This document shows positions 34,010 to 44,511 of a stretch of DNA of 46,156 nt, piece after piece. The first letter of the stretch is position 1, and every line of letters begins with the position of its first letter. A program made the translations under genes and the position numbers. Under the pieces are notes generated by a model. The model searched no databases, had not been told where the DNA came from, and was given only the letters and a program-made list of their open reading frames with translations. Origin of the DNA: SAR86 cluster bacterium (GTDB lineage: Bacteria > Pseudomonadota > Gammaproteobacteria > Magnimaribacterales > D2472); the NCBI GenBank assembly GCA_018607365.1, contig JABBBT010000056.1:1-46156 (forward strand), written 5' to 3'.

Positions 34010-34600
34010 TTATGTAGTAGATATTCTTTCAATATAATCTGAGAGAATTCTCATGCGCTGTGCTGCATCAAATGCTTCTAATAGTTTTTGTTTTTCATTT
34101 GAGGTAAGAGGTATTAGGCCTGCTAAGTGGTATGCAACTGAATCAGCAGAGCTAAAGTCAACCTGGATGGGAAGATCGCTTATCTTAGGATGCTTTATAA
34201 GCTGAGAAAGAATGCTAGATATCTCAGGATATTCTGCTAAAACAGCTTGATCATCTACTTCTGGATCTATCTGTGCCTTAATGTCAGCAATATGTAGTCC
34301 GTCTTCTAATTGACATATGTTACTGACTATCACCTTATTTATAGATTTTACTGTTATCCCAAGGAGGCCATTTGGCAAATTATTAAAGTCTATGATTTCA
34401 ACGAAACTTCCCTTCTTAGAAAAAGTGAAATCGCTTTGAGATTCATTATTGGCATTAAAAACAATTACAAATCCATGGTTCTTGGACAGACATGTTTTAA
34501 CCATTTGTATATACCTAGGCTCAAAAATTTGAAGAGATTGGATACTGCCTGGGAGGGCAACTATTCCTAAAGGAAAAACTGGTAAATTATTATTTTTCAA
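34010..34600 (-). CDS. Lon N-terminal (substrate-binding) domain protein
   Basis: LPVFPLGIVALPGSIQSLQIFEPRYIQMV...; no ATPase domain. Confidence 0.88.
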   Translation of the reverse strand: MKNNNLPVFPLGIVALPGSIQSLQIFEPRYIQMVKTCLSKNHGFVIVFNANNESQSDFTFSKKGSFVEIIDFNNLPNGLLGITVKSINKVIVSNICQLEDGLHIADIKAQIDPEVDDQAVLAEYPEISSILSQLIKHPKISDLPIQVDFSSADSVAYHLAGLIPLTSNEKQKLLEAFDAAQRMRILSDYIERISTT

Positions 34601-35900
34601 AGTAGTCTGCGATGGGTTTCAATATTTTTTGACTGTCTTTGTTGGTCATCAAAATAACAATATCATAATCTGAGACAGCAGATATCGCTGCAGAAATAAA
34701 ATCTTCAGTAGTGTTGGTAGATTCAATACTAGAATCCTCTGATAAAACATTATTGTGATCTAGCCAAATAACATGGGTTAAAGATTTTGCAGATTCTACC
34801 AAAGATAAGCCATGAGAACCCCCAGACATAGTGTTTGAGCCTAGCTCAATGAGACCAAGTATTTTTTTTGATGGGTTTTTTGTTACAAGAGCATTAGAAG
34901 AAAATTCTATTGCAGTTGGATGATGAGCAAAATCATCATAAATTTCTATACCATCATAACTTCCTTTATATTCCAATCTTCTTTTTACGCCATCAAAGCT
35001 AGCTAATGATTTAATAGAATCTTGAATTTGAACTCCATCTGTCTTTGCTGCCAAAATAGCCGCAATGTAGTTTTTAAAATTATGTTCGCCTATTAAAGGT
35101 AACTCATTTAATGAATAAATACTTTCTTCATATTTTAGAGTCTTATCAGAATAAACTGCCTCAATTGAATTAGCATTATCATTGATTGCTATCTGATTTG
35201 ACCAAATTCCCATATCAATAAGATCTCTTATATTTTTATCATCAGCAAAATAAACAACATTTCCATTTGATGGAATTATTTTAATTAGATGGTGGAATTG
35301 TCTTTTAATGTCATCTAGATTATTAAAAATATCAGCATGATCGAATTCAATGTTATTGATGACTATGGTGCTGGGTGAATAGTGAATAAATTTTGACCTT
35401 TTATCAAAAAATGCAGAATCATATTCATCTGCCTCAATCACAAAAGTTCTATCTGACCCAAGGGAGGCAGAGCCAGATATATTGTTTGATATTCCACCAA
35501 CTAGAAAACCGACATCTCTACCCTGATCTAACATAATATGAGTCAACATATATGAGGTTGTTGTTTTGCCATGTGTTCCAGATATGGCCAAAACCTTTTT
35601 ATTTTTTAAAATCTCTCCAAGCATTTCAGGGCCTGACTTAAACGGAAGAGAATTAGACAAAATATGCTCAACAGATTCATTTCCTCTAGAAAGTGCATTA
35701 CCAATCACATACAAGTCGGCATTTGGCATGCTTTTTATGTCATAACCCTTTATCATTTCAATATCAAAGCTATCAAGATAGTCTGACATGGGAGGATAAA
35801 ATTGAATATCTGATCCAGATATTTCATGCCCTGACTCTTTAAGTATCTGAGCAAGGCCACCCATAAAGGTTCCACAGATTCCTAAGATATGTATTCGCAT
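34590..35900 (-). CDS. mpl: UDP-N-acetylmuramate:L-alanyl-gamma-D-glutamyl-meso-diaminopimelate ligase
   Basis: HILGICGTFMGGLAQILKESGHEISGSD; SGTHGKTTTSYML; DDFAHHPTAIEFS. Confidence 0.94.
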   Translation of the reverse strand: MRIHILGICGTFMGGLAQILKESGHEISGSDIQFYPPMSDYLDSFDIEMIKGYDIKSMPNADLYVIGNALSRGNESVEHILSNSLPFKSGPEMLGEILKNKKVLAISGTHGKTTTSYMLTHIMLDQGRDVGFLVGGISNNISGSASLGSDRTFVIEADEYDSAFFDKRSKFIHYSPSTIVINNIEFDHADIFNNLDDIKRQFHHLIKIIPSNGNVVYFADDKNIRDLIDMGIWSNQIAINDNANSIEAVYSDKTLKYEESIYSLNELPLIGEHNFKNYIAAILAAKTDGVQIQDSIKSLASFDGVKRRLEYKGSYDGIEIYDDFAHHPTAIEFSSNALVTKNPSKKILGLIELGSNTMSGGSHGLSLVESAKSLTHVIWLDHNNVLSEDSSIESTNTTEDFISAAISAVSDYDIVILMTNKDSQKILKPIADYFEK

Positions 35901-35953
35901 ATTAGTTATAATACTTTACATATTTTTATTTCAGTACATTTGATGGAGAAAAA

Positions 35954-37204
35954 ATGAAAAAAAATGCATTTTATGCTCAATCCGGCGGCGTTACCGCAGT
36001 TATAAATGCTACAGCTGGTGCTCTGATTTTAGAGGCCAAGAAGCATAAAGACATCGGTAAAATTTATGCAGGCAAGAATGGAATATTGGGTGCGCTGAAT
36101 GAGGAACTCATAGATACATCAAAAGAATCAATATCTGCATTAGAGTCATTGAAATATAGGCCTGGTGGGGCTTTTGGGTCATGTAGGTTTAAGTTAAAAG
36201 ATCTTGAATCAAGCGAAAGAGAGTATAAAAGGCTTATTGATGTTTTTAAGGCGCACAATATAGGATATTTTTTTTACAATGGTGGTAATGATTCAGCTGA
36301 TACTGCATTTAAAGTTTCGCAGATAAGTAAAAAATTAAACTATCCAATTAACTGTATAGCCATCCCAAAAACTGTTGATAACGATTTGGTATTAACAGAC
36401 TGCTGTCCTGGATTTGGGTCGGCTGCTAAATATATAGCAACATCAACTCTAGAAGCCTCATTAGATGTTCAATCAATGGCAGCAACATCAACAAAAGTTT
36501 TTATATTAGAAGTTATGGGCAGGCATGCTGGCTGGATGGCAGCTGCATCTTCTCTTGCAAGAAAAGAGAAAGGAGATGCGCCTCATATAATTTTATTACC
36601 TGAGATAACCTTCAACCAAAAAAAATTTCTAGCAGAAGTTAAAAGTGTTGTTAAAAAAAATGGCTACTGTGTTGTTGTGGTATCCGAAGGGTTGAAAAAT
36701 AATAAGAACAGATTTCTTTCTGAATCAGCAACAAAAGATGCATTTGGTCATGCTCAACTTGGTGGAGTTGCGCCTTACATTGCCAACTTAATTACTGATA
36801 AATTAAAACTAAAAAATCATTGGGCTGTTTCTGACTATCTGCAAAGAAGTGCACGACATATTGCCTCCAAAACAGACCTAGAGCAAGCTATGGCTGTTGG
36901 CGCCAAGGCAGTTCAGTATGCGGTAGAAGGCATGAATGGTGTTATGCCCATAATAGTTAGAGGTAAAACTAAAAAATATAGTTGGGCAATTGAACCAGCT
37001 CCACTGGCAAAAATAGCTAATTTAGAAAAGAAATTACCAAAATCTTTTATAGCTAAAAATGGAATGGACGTTACCCCAAAGGCAGTTGCATATCTTATGC
37101 CATTAATACAGGGAGAATCATTTCCAAATTTTAGAAATGGCATCCCTGAAATAAAAGAATTAAAGCTAAAAGAAGTTAAAAAGAAATTAAAGCTCTGGAT
37201 TTGA
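35954..37204 (+). CDS. 6-phosphofructokinase, likely PPi-dependent
   Basis: SGGVTAVINATAGA; YNGGNDSADTA; IPKTVDNDL (Asp and Lys at the PPi-diagnostic positions). Confidence 0.9.
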   Translation: MKKNAFYAQSGGVTAVINATAGALILEAKKHKDIGKIYAGKNGILGALNEELIDTSKESISALESLKYRPGGAFGSCRFKLKDLESSEREYKRLIDVFKAHNIGYFFYNGGNDSADTAFKVSQISKKLNYPINCIAIPKTVDNDLVLTDCCPGFGSAAKYIATSTLEASLDVQSMAATSTKVFILEVMGRHAGWMAAASSLARKEKGDAPHIILLPEITFNQKKFLAEVKSVVKKNGYCVVVVSEGLKNNKNRFLSESATKDAFGHAQLGGVAPYIANLITDKLKLKNHWAVSDYLQRSARHIASKTDLEQAMAVGAKAVQYAVEGMNGVMPIIVRGKTKKYSWAIEPAPLAKIANLEKKLPKSFIAKNGMDVTPKAVAYLMPLIQGESFPNFRNGIPEIKELKLKEVKKKLKLWI

Positions 37205-37687
37205 GAAGGAATCGAGATTTAATGTATCTATGATCTGAGTTAGCTCTTCTATTAATACATTTTTATCATCTTCATTTAAAAAGCTACCAACCTCAACATC
37301 CTCGCCTTTAGATCTAAAGCTTAGTTTAAGAAGTTCTCTTCTGTCTTTTGAAACCTGGAAAGAGGTAAATGACCTAAACTCTTCCCATTTATATTCAGCA
37401 TAATTAGAGCCTTTTTCTATAGTTACAAGATCTTGAGAAATAAATATTTTTTCTTTTTTATCACTCCATTTAAAACTTAAATAAAATGCAGTGAATAGAA
37501 TGCCAAGCTCTAAACCAGCAAAAGGCAAAATGAGCGTTGCTCCAACAAAGAAAAATATCAATGCTATGCCACCGCATACAATAGAAATACTAGATATAAA
37601 TATTATTCTATTAACACCAATGAGTGAGCTGTTTGGTTTTAAAGATACTAGAAATTTTTGGTCATTTAATTTTTGAACTGAAACCAC
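37187..37687 (-). CDS. DUF2244-like membrane protein
   Basis: KFLVSLKPNSSLIGVNRIIFISSISIVCGG...GATLILPFAGLELGIL; GTG start. Confidence 0.7.
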   Translation of the reverse strand: MVSVQKLNDQKFLVSLKPNSSLIGVNRIIFISSISIVCGGIALIFFFVGATLILPFAGLELGILFTAFYLSFKWSDKKEKIFISQDLVTIEKGSNYAEYKWEEFRSFTSFQVSKDRRELLKLSFRSKGEDVEVGSFLNEDDKNVLIEELTQIIDTLNLDSFSNPEL

Positions 37688-37701
37688 GATACAATATATT
37701 T

Positions 37702-38901
37702 ATGAAAGAAATAATTAAAGAATATACTAATTATATGGTGCCTTTTTATGCTCCTGCAGATTTTGTTGTAAAAAAAGCAAGTGGATCGCATGTATGGGAC
37801 CTAAATAATAAGAAATATATTGATTTCACGGCAGGCATTGCCGTCACCAACCTTGGTCATTCAAATAAAGATCTAATAAAAATTCTTAAAAAGCAATCTG
37901 AGGAGCTTTGGCATTTATCAAATCTCTACATAAATGAGCCCTCAGTTACTTTGGCAAAAAAGTTATGCAAGAATTCTTTTGCAGATAAAGTATTTTTTTG
38001 TAATTCAGGGGCAGAATCAATTGAGGCTGCAGTTAAGATAGCAAGAAAATTTTGCTCATCAACAGTTAATAAAAATAAAAATGAGGTCATTTCATTTTCA
38101 ACGTCATTTCATGGAAGAACTATGCTTGGTATAGCTTTAGCTAAAGCTAAGCATCTTACAGACGGTTTTGCGCCTCTGCCTAGAGGGATAAAAAATCATC
38201 CATATAATGACATTAGTAATCTAGAAAAAGTTTTTTCAGATAAGACGGCAGCGGTTATCTTAGAACTGGTTCAATGGCAATCTGGAATAACAAAAGCAGA
38301 TAAAAAATTTATAGCAAAAATAAAGAAACTAGCAAAAAAACATAAAGCACTTGTCATAATTGATGAAGTTCAATCTGGGATTGGTAGGACTGGAACACTC
38401 TTTGCCTATGAGCAATTTAATATTACTCCTGATATTCTTTGTTTTGCTAAAGGTATATCTAATGGCTTACCGCTAGGAGGCATTCTTACTATAGATAAAG
38501 TTTCAAAATATATGTCGACAGGATCTCATGGCACGACTTTTGGAGGAGGCCCAATTGCATGTGCCATAGGTAATAAAGTTATAGATACCATTTCTAAAAA
38601 ATCATTTTTAAATCAGGTTTTAAAAAAAGAAGTTAGATTTATCAATTTATTAAATAAAATAAATGAGAAGCACAAATGTTTTGAAAAAATAACTTCTGCT
38701 GGTTTATGGGTTGGGGTGGAGGTAAACAAGGATAGCAAAATTCAAATAGATGATTTAATAAAAAAATCTCATGATAATGGATTGATGATTCTCAAGGCGA
38801 ATGCATCTACTGTTAGGTTTTCTCCAAGCCTAATAATAGAAAATGAGCTAATTGATGAGGGTCTGAAAATCTTTGAGAAATCTATAATCAGTCTTCTTTA
38901 A
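37702..38901 (+). CDS. argD: acetylornithine/succinyldiaminopimelate aminotransferase
   Basis: [47 protein letters not shown]. Track ORF starts at 37624; ATG 37702 ([18 protein letters not shown]) fits the family. Confidence 0.92.
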   Translation: MKEIIKEYTNYMVPFYAPADFVVKKASGSHVWDLNNKKYIDFTAGIAVTNLGHSNKDLIKILKKQSEELWHLSNLYINEPSVTLAKKLCKNSFADKVFFCNSGAESIEAAVKIARKFCSSTVNKNKNEVISFSTSFHGRTMLGIALAKAKHLTDGFAPLPRGIKNHPYNDISNLEKVFSDKTAAVILELVQWQSGITKADKKFIAKIKKLAKKHKALVIIDEVQSGIGRTGTLFAYEQFNITPDILCFAKGISNGLPLGGILTIDKVSKYMSTGSHGTTFGGGPIACAIGNKVIDTISKKSFLNQVLKKEVRFINLLNKINEKHKCFEKITSAGLWVGVEVNKDSKIQIDDLIKKSHDNGLMILKANASTVRFSPSLIIENELIDEGLKIFEKSIISLL

Positions 38902-41143
38902 CTTCTAGTTCAACCTCTTCGATCATTTTATCTACCTTTCTATATCCTTGTGGAAGCATGTTACCTCTTTTTGCTCTTGTAGAAATATAGTTTTCTAGAT
39001 CTTTAAGTTTTAAAGTGAGGAATCTCTTCCCGCTTTCAATCCTCAAAGAGCTAGCCTCAGAAACAAGTTGCGCATGAGTCATTAACTCTTCTTTTGCTAT
39101 AAATTTAGCGGTTGGTATATTTATTATTTTATTCCCTTTGCCCTTTCCAAGAATTGGCAATTCATCAATCTTAAAAATTAATAGTCTGCCAATATTTGAA
39201 ACTGCTGCTATATACAGATGATCATCTCTTACTTTAATGGCTTTAAGAAGGTCTGCTTCATGAGGAATTTTCATAAATGCTTTTCCTGACTTCTTATTAG
39301 AAACCATATTTTTAAACTCTGAAATATAACCATATCCAGCAGTATTCATAATCATGAATTTGTCTTCATCATTACCAATCAATGAAGAAATGAACTTTAC
39401 TCCAGAATCTGCAGATACCCTTCCGGTAATAGGATCACCCATTCCTCTAGCAGATGGAAGAGAATGACTTGCAAGTGAATAAGCCTTCCCATTTGAGTCA
39501 AGAAAAACTGAAACTTGATTGCTCTTTCCCCTTCCATAATCTTGAAGTACATCTTCTCCCCTATAGGAAAGTGAGCTAGGGTCTATCTCATGACCCTTGG
39601 CACTTCTGATCCAGCCAGCTGCAGACAAGACTACTGTAATAGGTTCAGTCACAAGAGTTTCCTCTTCAGAGAAAACTTTGGCTTCTGTTGCTTCTCTTAT
39701 TGGGGATTTTCTTTCTTCTCCAAACTCATCTTTTATTTCAATAAGCTCATTTTTAATTAATGTTTTAAGTCTTGCCTTAGAACTTAGTATTTTTTCAATA
39801 TCAGTTTGTTCTGCTACCAAAGTATCTCTTTCTTGTTCTAACTTAATTTGTTCTAGCTTGGCTAGTTGCCTTAACCTAATCTCAAGGATTGCATTTGCCT
39901 GGATATCAGAAAGTTTAAAAGCTGTAATAATATCTTTTTTTGGCTCATCTGATTCTCTAATAATCTTTATTACTTTATCTAAATCTAAATAAACAATTAA
40001 TAACCCCTCAAGGATATGCAGCCTATCATTTACCTGGTCGAGTCTATGTTCAAGTTTTCTTATTACAGTTTCTTTTCTAAAGACTAACCATTCTTTCAAT
40101 AAATCAACTAGAGAGAAAACTTTTGGTCCACCTTTCAATGAAATTAAATTCATATTTACTCTATAATTTTTTTGTAAATCAGTTGATGCAAAAAGGTGAT
40201 TCATTACATCTTCAGCATTTACTCTGTTCGATTTTAAAGTTATGACAAGCCTTACAGGCTCCTTGTGGTCTCCTTCATCAGTAAGATCAACTACCATTGG
40301 AATTTTTTTCTTAAGCATTTGATCGGCTATTTGCTCTAAAATTTTTGATCCAGATGCTTGATAAGGTAATGCGTTGATAACGATTTGGTTCTTATCTTGA
40401 GCCCATTGGGCTTGAGCTTTAAAACCGCCTTTTCCAGTCGAATAAATTTCATTCAGCTCATCTTTACTAGCAATTATTGGTGAATTATTTGAGAAATCAG
40501 GACCGTTAATTATCTTTAGCAAATCAATCAGCTGTGATTTTGGATTATCAATCAGGTGCACTGTGGCATCAATAATTTCATTAATATTATGAGATGGGAT
40601 ATCTGTTGCCATTCCTACTGCAATTCCAGATGTGCCATTCAATAAAATAGATGGGAGTTTGGCTGGAAAAATTACTGGTTCTAAAAGAGAGCCATCAAAA
40701 TTAGGCTGCCAATCGACTGTTCCAGACTTCAATTCAGAGATTAAAAGATTTGCAAATTTAGTTAACTTAGATTCTGTATACCTCATTGCAGCAAAAGATT
40801 TTGGATCATCCTGAGAACCCCAGTTACCTTGACCATCTACAAAAGGGTATTTGAATGAAAAATTTTGAGCCATTAAAACCATGGCTTCATATGCAGCGCC
40901 GTCTCCATGGGGATGGAATTTTCCTATTACATCTCCAACAGTTCTTGCTGATTTTTTGTACTTTGAGCCAGCATCAAGTCCAAGCTCGGACATTGCATAG
41001 AGTATTCTTCTTTGAACAGGCTTAAGGCCATCTCCAATATTAGGCAAAGCTCTATCTAAAATGACATACATTGCATAGTTAAGATAAGACTCTTCAGCAT
41101 ATTGCTTGAGGCTAATTGAGGTTATTTGTTCTTGTTCTTTCAT
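38888..41143 (-). CDS. parC: DNA topoisomerase IV subunit A
   Basis: [28 protein letters not shown] catalytic Tyr; 751 aa; next to parE. Confidence 0.95.
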   Translation of the reverse strand: MKEQEQITSISLKQYAEESYLNYAMYVILDRALPNIGDGLKPVQRRILYAMSELGLDAGSKYKKSARTVGDVIGKFHPHGDGAAYEAMVLMAQNFSFKYPFVDGQGNWGSQDDPKSFAAMRYTESKLTKFANLLISELKSGTVDWQPNFDGSLLEPVIFPAKLPSILLNGTSGIAVGMATDIPSHNINEIIDATVHLIDNPKSQLIDLLKIINGPDFSNNSPIIASKDELNEIYSTGKGGFKAQAQWAQDKNQIVINALPYQASGSKILEQIADQMLKKKIPMVVDLTDEGDHKEPVRLVITLKSNRVNAEDVMNHLFASTDLQKNYRVNMNLISLKGGPKVFSLVDLLKEWLVFRKETVIRKLEHRLDQVNDRLHILEGLLIVYLDLDKVIKIIRESDEPKKDIITAFKLSDIQANAILEIRLRQLAKLEQIKLEQERDTLVAEQTDIEKILSSKARLKTLIKNELIEIKDEFGEERKSPIREATEAKVFSEEETLVTEPITVVLSAAGWIRSAKGHEIDPSSLSYRGEDVLQDYGRGKSNQVSVFLDSNGKAYSLASHSLPSARGMGDPITGRVSADSGVKFISSLIGNDEDKFMIMNTAGYGYISEFKNMVSNKKSGKAFMKIPHEADLLKAIKVRDDHLYIAAVSNIGRLLIFKIDELPILGKGKGNKIINIPTAKFIAKEELMTHAQLVSEASSLRIESGKRFLTLKLKDLENYISTRAKRGNMLPQGYRKVDKMIEEVELEVKED

Positions 41144-41145
41144 AT

Positions 41146-43041
41146 TTATATTTTTGCTAGAGACCCTTTCTTTTCAAGCCATTCTTTTCTTGCTGGTGCG
41201 TTCTTTTTAGACAAAAGTAAGTCCATCATGGAATTTGCATTATCGCTTGAGCTGATAGAAAGCTGAACAAGCTGACGAGTAGCAGGATCCATCACAGTCT
41301 CTCTTAGTTGTGGTGGATTCATTTCACCCAGTCCTTTAAACCTTTGAATGTTCACTTTAGGCTTGCCCTTCTTCTTTTTAAATTCAGTAACTATTTCATC
41401 TCGCTGCTTATCATCAAGTGCATATAAAACATCTTTACCAGAATCGATTCTATATAGAGGAGGCATTGAAATATATATCCTTCCCTCTTGAACTAAAGAT
41501 TTATAATGCCTTAAGAACAATGCACAAAGTAAAGTTGCAATATGTAGACCATCTGAATCAGCATCTGCAAGAATACAAATTTTTCCATATCTTAGTGATG
41601 AAAGGTCGTTATTTCCTGGCAGAACTCCAATTGCAGTTGAGAGGTTTTTTATCTCCTGAGATTTTATTATTTCTGTACTCTCTAAGTCCCAAGTATTTAA
41701 AATCTTCCCTCTTAAAGGCATGATTGCCTGGAAAGATCTCTCTCTTGCTTGTTTTGCGGATCCGCCAGCTGAGTCCCCTTCAACTAAAAAAAGCTCTGTT
41801 TCATTTAAGTCCTGACTGTTGCAGTCCGAAAGTTTTCCAGGTAATGCTGGGCCTCTAAAAGTTTTCTTTCTTTCAACTATATTAGAAACTTTTGCTCTCG
41901 TCTGAGCAGACATAATTGCAAGTTCTGCTATTCTTTCACCCTCTTCTGTATGAGTGTTAAGCCAAATACTTAAAATGTCTTTTGTCGTACTTGAGACAAA
42001 CGACATATGATCTTTTGAATCTAGTCTTTCCTTGGTTTGCCCTGCAAATTGAGGATTCTGAAGCTTAGATGAGATTATAAAAATCGCATTATTAAGAACA
42101 TCGTCTGCATTAATTTTTAAACCTTTTGGCAATAGATTTCTGTATTCACAAAATTCTTTTAATGAGTCTAAAAGCCCAGCCTTAAAGCCATTTAAATGTG
42201 AACCACCCTGAGCAGTAGGTATGAGATTTACATAGGTTTCATCGAGTTTATTTTTTGGAGGTCTTAATGACCAATTGATTGCAAACTCAAGCTCTTGAGC
42301 TTGAGATTTTTTAGAGCATACAATTGAATCTAGCAAAACCAAGTCTGCTCCCTCAGAAGAGTCAATCAAATAACTTTTGAGCCCATCTTCAAAATACCAC
42401 TTTTGTTTATCATCAGTCTTTTTTTCATTAATAAACTCTATCGTTAATCCAGGGCAGAGAACTGCTTTGGCCTTTAATAAGTGCTTAAGCTGTTTTATCT
42501 GAATCTCTATAGTTTCAAAATATGTAGGATTTGGTTTGAATTTAATTGATGTCCCAGAATTTCTGAGCCCCACCTCTCCAATCGGTTTTAATTCAGAAGA
42601 TTTATCTCCATTATTAAAAGTGATTTGGTATTCTTTAGAGTCTCTTTTTACTCTAACCTCTAATTCATCAGATAGAGCATTTACAACAGAAACTCCAACA
42701 CCATGAAGGCCGCCAGAGAAATTATAATCATCTCCAGAGAATTTCGCTCCAGCATGAAGTTTACAAAGGATGAGCTCAACTCCTGAAACTTTATGTTCCG
42801 GGTGCTCATCAATTGGCATACCCCTTCCATCATCAGAGACCTTGATAAAGCCATCTTTAAGAACAGATACTTTTATGTTTGAACAATAACCTGAAAGAGC
42901 TTCATCAACTGAATTATCAAGAACTTCTTGAATTAAATGATTTGGGTTAGATGTATCCGTATACATCCCAGGTCTTTTTTTGACAGGATCTAGTCCAGAT
43001 AAGACTTCAATTGCCTGAGCGTCATATGAATTTTTAGCCAA
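41146..43041 (-). CDS. parE: DNA topoisomerase IV subunit B
   Basis: [32 protein letters not shown]; 631 aa, so no GyrB-type insertion. Confidence 0.96.
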   Translation of the reverse strand: MAKNSYDAQAIEVLSGLDPVKKRPGMYTDTSNPNHLIQEVLDNSVDEALSGYCSNIKVSVLKDGFIKVSDDGRGMPIDEHPEHKVSGVELILCKLHAGAKFSGDDYNFSGGLHGVGVSVVNALSDELEVRVKRDSKEYQITFNNGDKSSELKPIGEVGLRNSGTSIKFKPNPTYFETIEIQIKQLKHLLKAKAVLCPGLTIEFINEKKTDDKQKWYFEDGLKSYLIDSSEGADLVLLDSIVCSKKSQAQELEFAINWSLRPPKNKLDETYVNLIPTAQGGSHLNGFKAGLLDSLKEFCEYRNLLPKGLKINADDVLNNAIFIISSKLQNPQFAGQTKERLDSKDHMSFVSSTTKDILSIWLNTHTEEGERIAELAIMSAQTRAKVSNIVERKKTFRGPALPGKLSDCNSQDLNETELFLVEGDSAGGSAKQARERSFQAIMPLRGKILNTWDLESTEIIKSQEIKNLSTAIGVLPGNNDLSSLRYGKICILADADSDGLHIATLLCALFLRHYKSLVQEGRIYISMPPLYRIDSGKDVLYALDDKQRDEIVTEFKKKKGKPKVNIQRFKGLGEMNPPQLRETVMDPATRQLVQLSISSSDNANSMMDLLLSKKNAPARKEWLEKKGSLAKI

Positions 43042-43138
43042 TTTTTAAAGCCTTTTTATTATAAAAAATTATTGAACTTGTTAAAGATATTCTACTCTAA
43101 GAAATATAAAATAAATTCAATAAAATTAAAAAAAATTA

Positions 43139-43159
43139 AATGTTTGCACTGCAAACATT
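43139..43159. promoter_or_regulatory. perfect 21-nt palindrome AATGTTTGCA-C-TGCAAACATT upstream of tolC, candidate operator
   Basis: 10-bp perfect arms with 1-nt centre, 21 nt upstream of the tolC ATG, between divergent parE and tolC. Confidence 0.5.
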
Positions 43160-43180
43160 ATTAATAGGTTAAAATAAGTT

Positions 43181-44509
43181 ATGAAAATTTACACAAAATC
43201 ATTTTTAGCACTTTTTATCTCATTTAATATTTCATCTGAAAGTCTTTTAGATATCTATAATGAAGCGCTAGAGAATGACCCTACATACAAAGCAGCCGAA
43301 TATTCGTATTTAGCAGACAAAGAGCTTAAGGTTCAAGGAAGAGCTGCTCTTCTGCCGAGTATTACCTTGAGCGGATCAACTAACTGGAACGAATACTATC
43401 AAAATAAAGAACTGCAACAACAATATAACTCTTTTTCTTCATCTGCCAGGGTTACTCAGCCGCTATTTAGACTAGATACATGGTTTCAATATAGGCAATC
43501 TAAATCTCTTACAGATGCTGCTGAAGCAGATTTTGCATTTGAGCAGCAAAATCTTTTAGTAAGAACTGCTGAGCTTTATTTTGGCGTACTTAGAGCTATT
43601 GATAATTTAAATGCGGCGATATCTGAAGAAAAAGCTATTAAAAAACAACTTGATCAAGCAAAACAAAGATTCGAAGTTGGGTTGTCAGCCATAACTGGAG
43701 TTCAAGAGGCTCAATTGGCATTTGATCTAAGTAAAGCCTCAAGAATTAGAACAGAAGGATCGCTTTATTCCGCAAGAGAATCTTTAAATGCTCTTATTGG
43801 TAGAGAAATATTCAGCTTAAATGAATTGGGAGATAGTTTGCTTATCGACCTTCCAACACCAAGCTCAAAACAGAAATGGGTTGAATTAGCATTGGAAAAT
43901 AACTACCAATTAAAAGCAGCATATTTAAGAAAGAAAGCAGCTAAAAGCAGTGCAAGAAGTGTTGCTTCAAATCATTTACCTAAGATAGATATTGTTGGAA
44001 GCCAGTCAGAATCTGAAACAAACCAATTTAACTATGAGGGTTTTAATATAGACGGCCAAGGCATTCCAGTTCCATCAGTAACAGGGAGAAGGAATTATTC
44101 AATTCAGCTCAGCATGCCACTCTTTCAAGGCGGGGCTGTTAACTCAAGAAGGAAGCAAGCATATTCCCAATATGAAAGAGCAAATGAAAACACACTATTT
44201 ACAGAAAGAAGGATTATTCAAGAAGTAAGATCTCAGTTTTCAAATGTTTTAACATTAGTTGCAAATGTAAATGCTCAAAAACAAGCAGTAGTTTCGGCCA
44301 CTAGCGCCCTAGAAGCGACTCAAGTAGGCTACAGAGTTGGAACAAGAAACGTTGTTGATCTATTACAAGCAGAAAAAAACTTATACAGTGCTGAAAAAAA
44401 TCTCGCTAATGCAAAATATGATTACATACTTGCCAATCTAAGACTTGGACTTGCATCAGGAACAATTACACCAGCAGACATAGTAAAAATTAATAATTTA
44501 CTCAGTTAA
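43181..44509 (+). CDS. tolC: TolC-family outer membrane efflux/secretion channel
   Basis: SLLDIYNEALENDPTYKAAEYSY; VGTRNVVDLLQAEKNLYSAEKNLANAKYDYIL. Confidence 0.95.
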   Translation: MKIYTKSFLALFISFNISSESLLDIYNEALENDPTYKAAEYSYLADKELKVQGRAALLPSITLSGSTNWNEYYQNKELQQQYNSFSSSARVTQPLFRLDTWFQYRQSKSLTDAAEADFAFEQQNLLVRTAELYFGVLRAIDNLNAAISEEKAIKKQLDQAKQRFEVGLSAITGVQEAQLAFDLSKASRIRTEGSLYSARESLNALIGREIFSLNELGDSLLIDLPTPSSKQKWVELALENNYQLKAAYLRKKAAKSSARSVASNHLPKIDIVGSQSESETNQFNYEGFNIDGQGIPVPSVTGRRNYSIQLSMPLFQGGAVNSRRKQAYSQYERANENTLFTERRIIQEVRSQFSNVLTLVANVNAQKQAVVSATSALEATQVGYRVGTRNVVDLLQAEKNLYSAEKNLANAKYDYILANLRLGLASGTITPADIVKINNLLS

Positions 44510-44511
44510 AA

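Noticed and set aside
39597-39992. 131-aa ORF antisense to parC
   Set aside because: Low-complexity Ser/Ile/Leu composition opposite a conserved gene.
41418-41723. 101-aa ORF antisense to parE
   Set aside because: Shadow ORF opposite conserved coding sequence.
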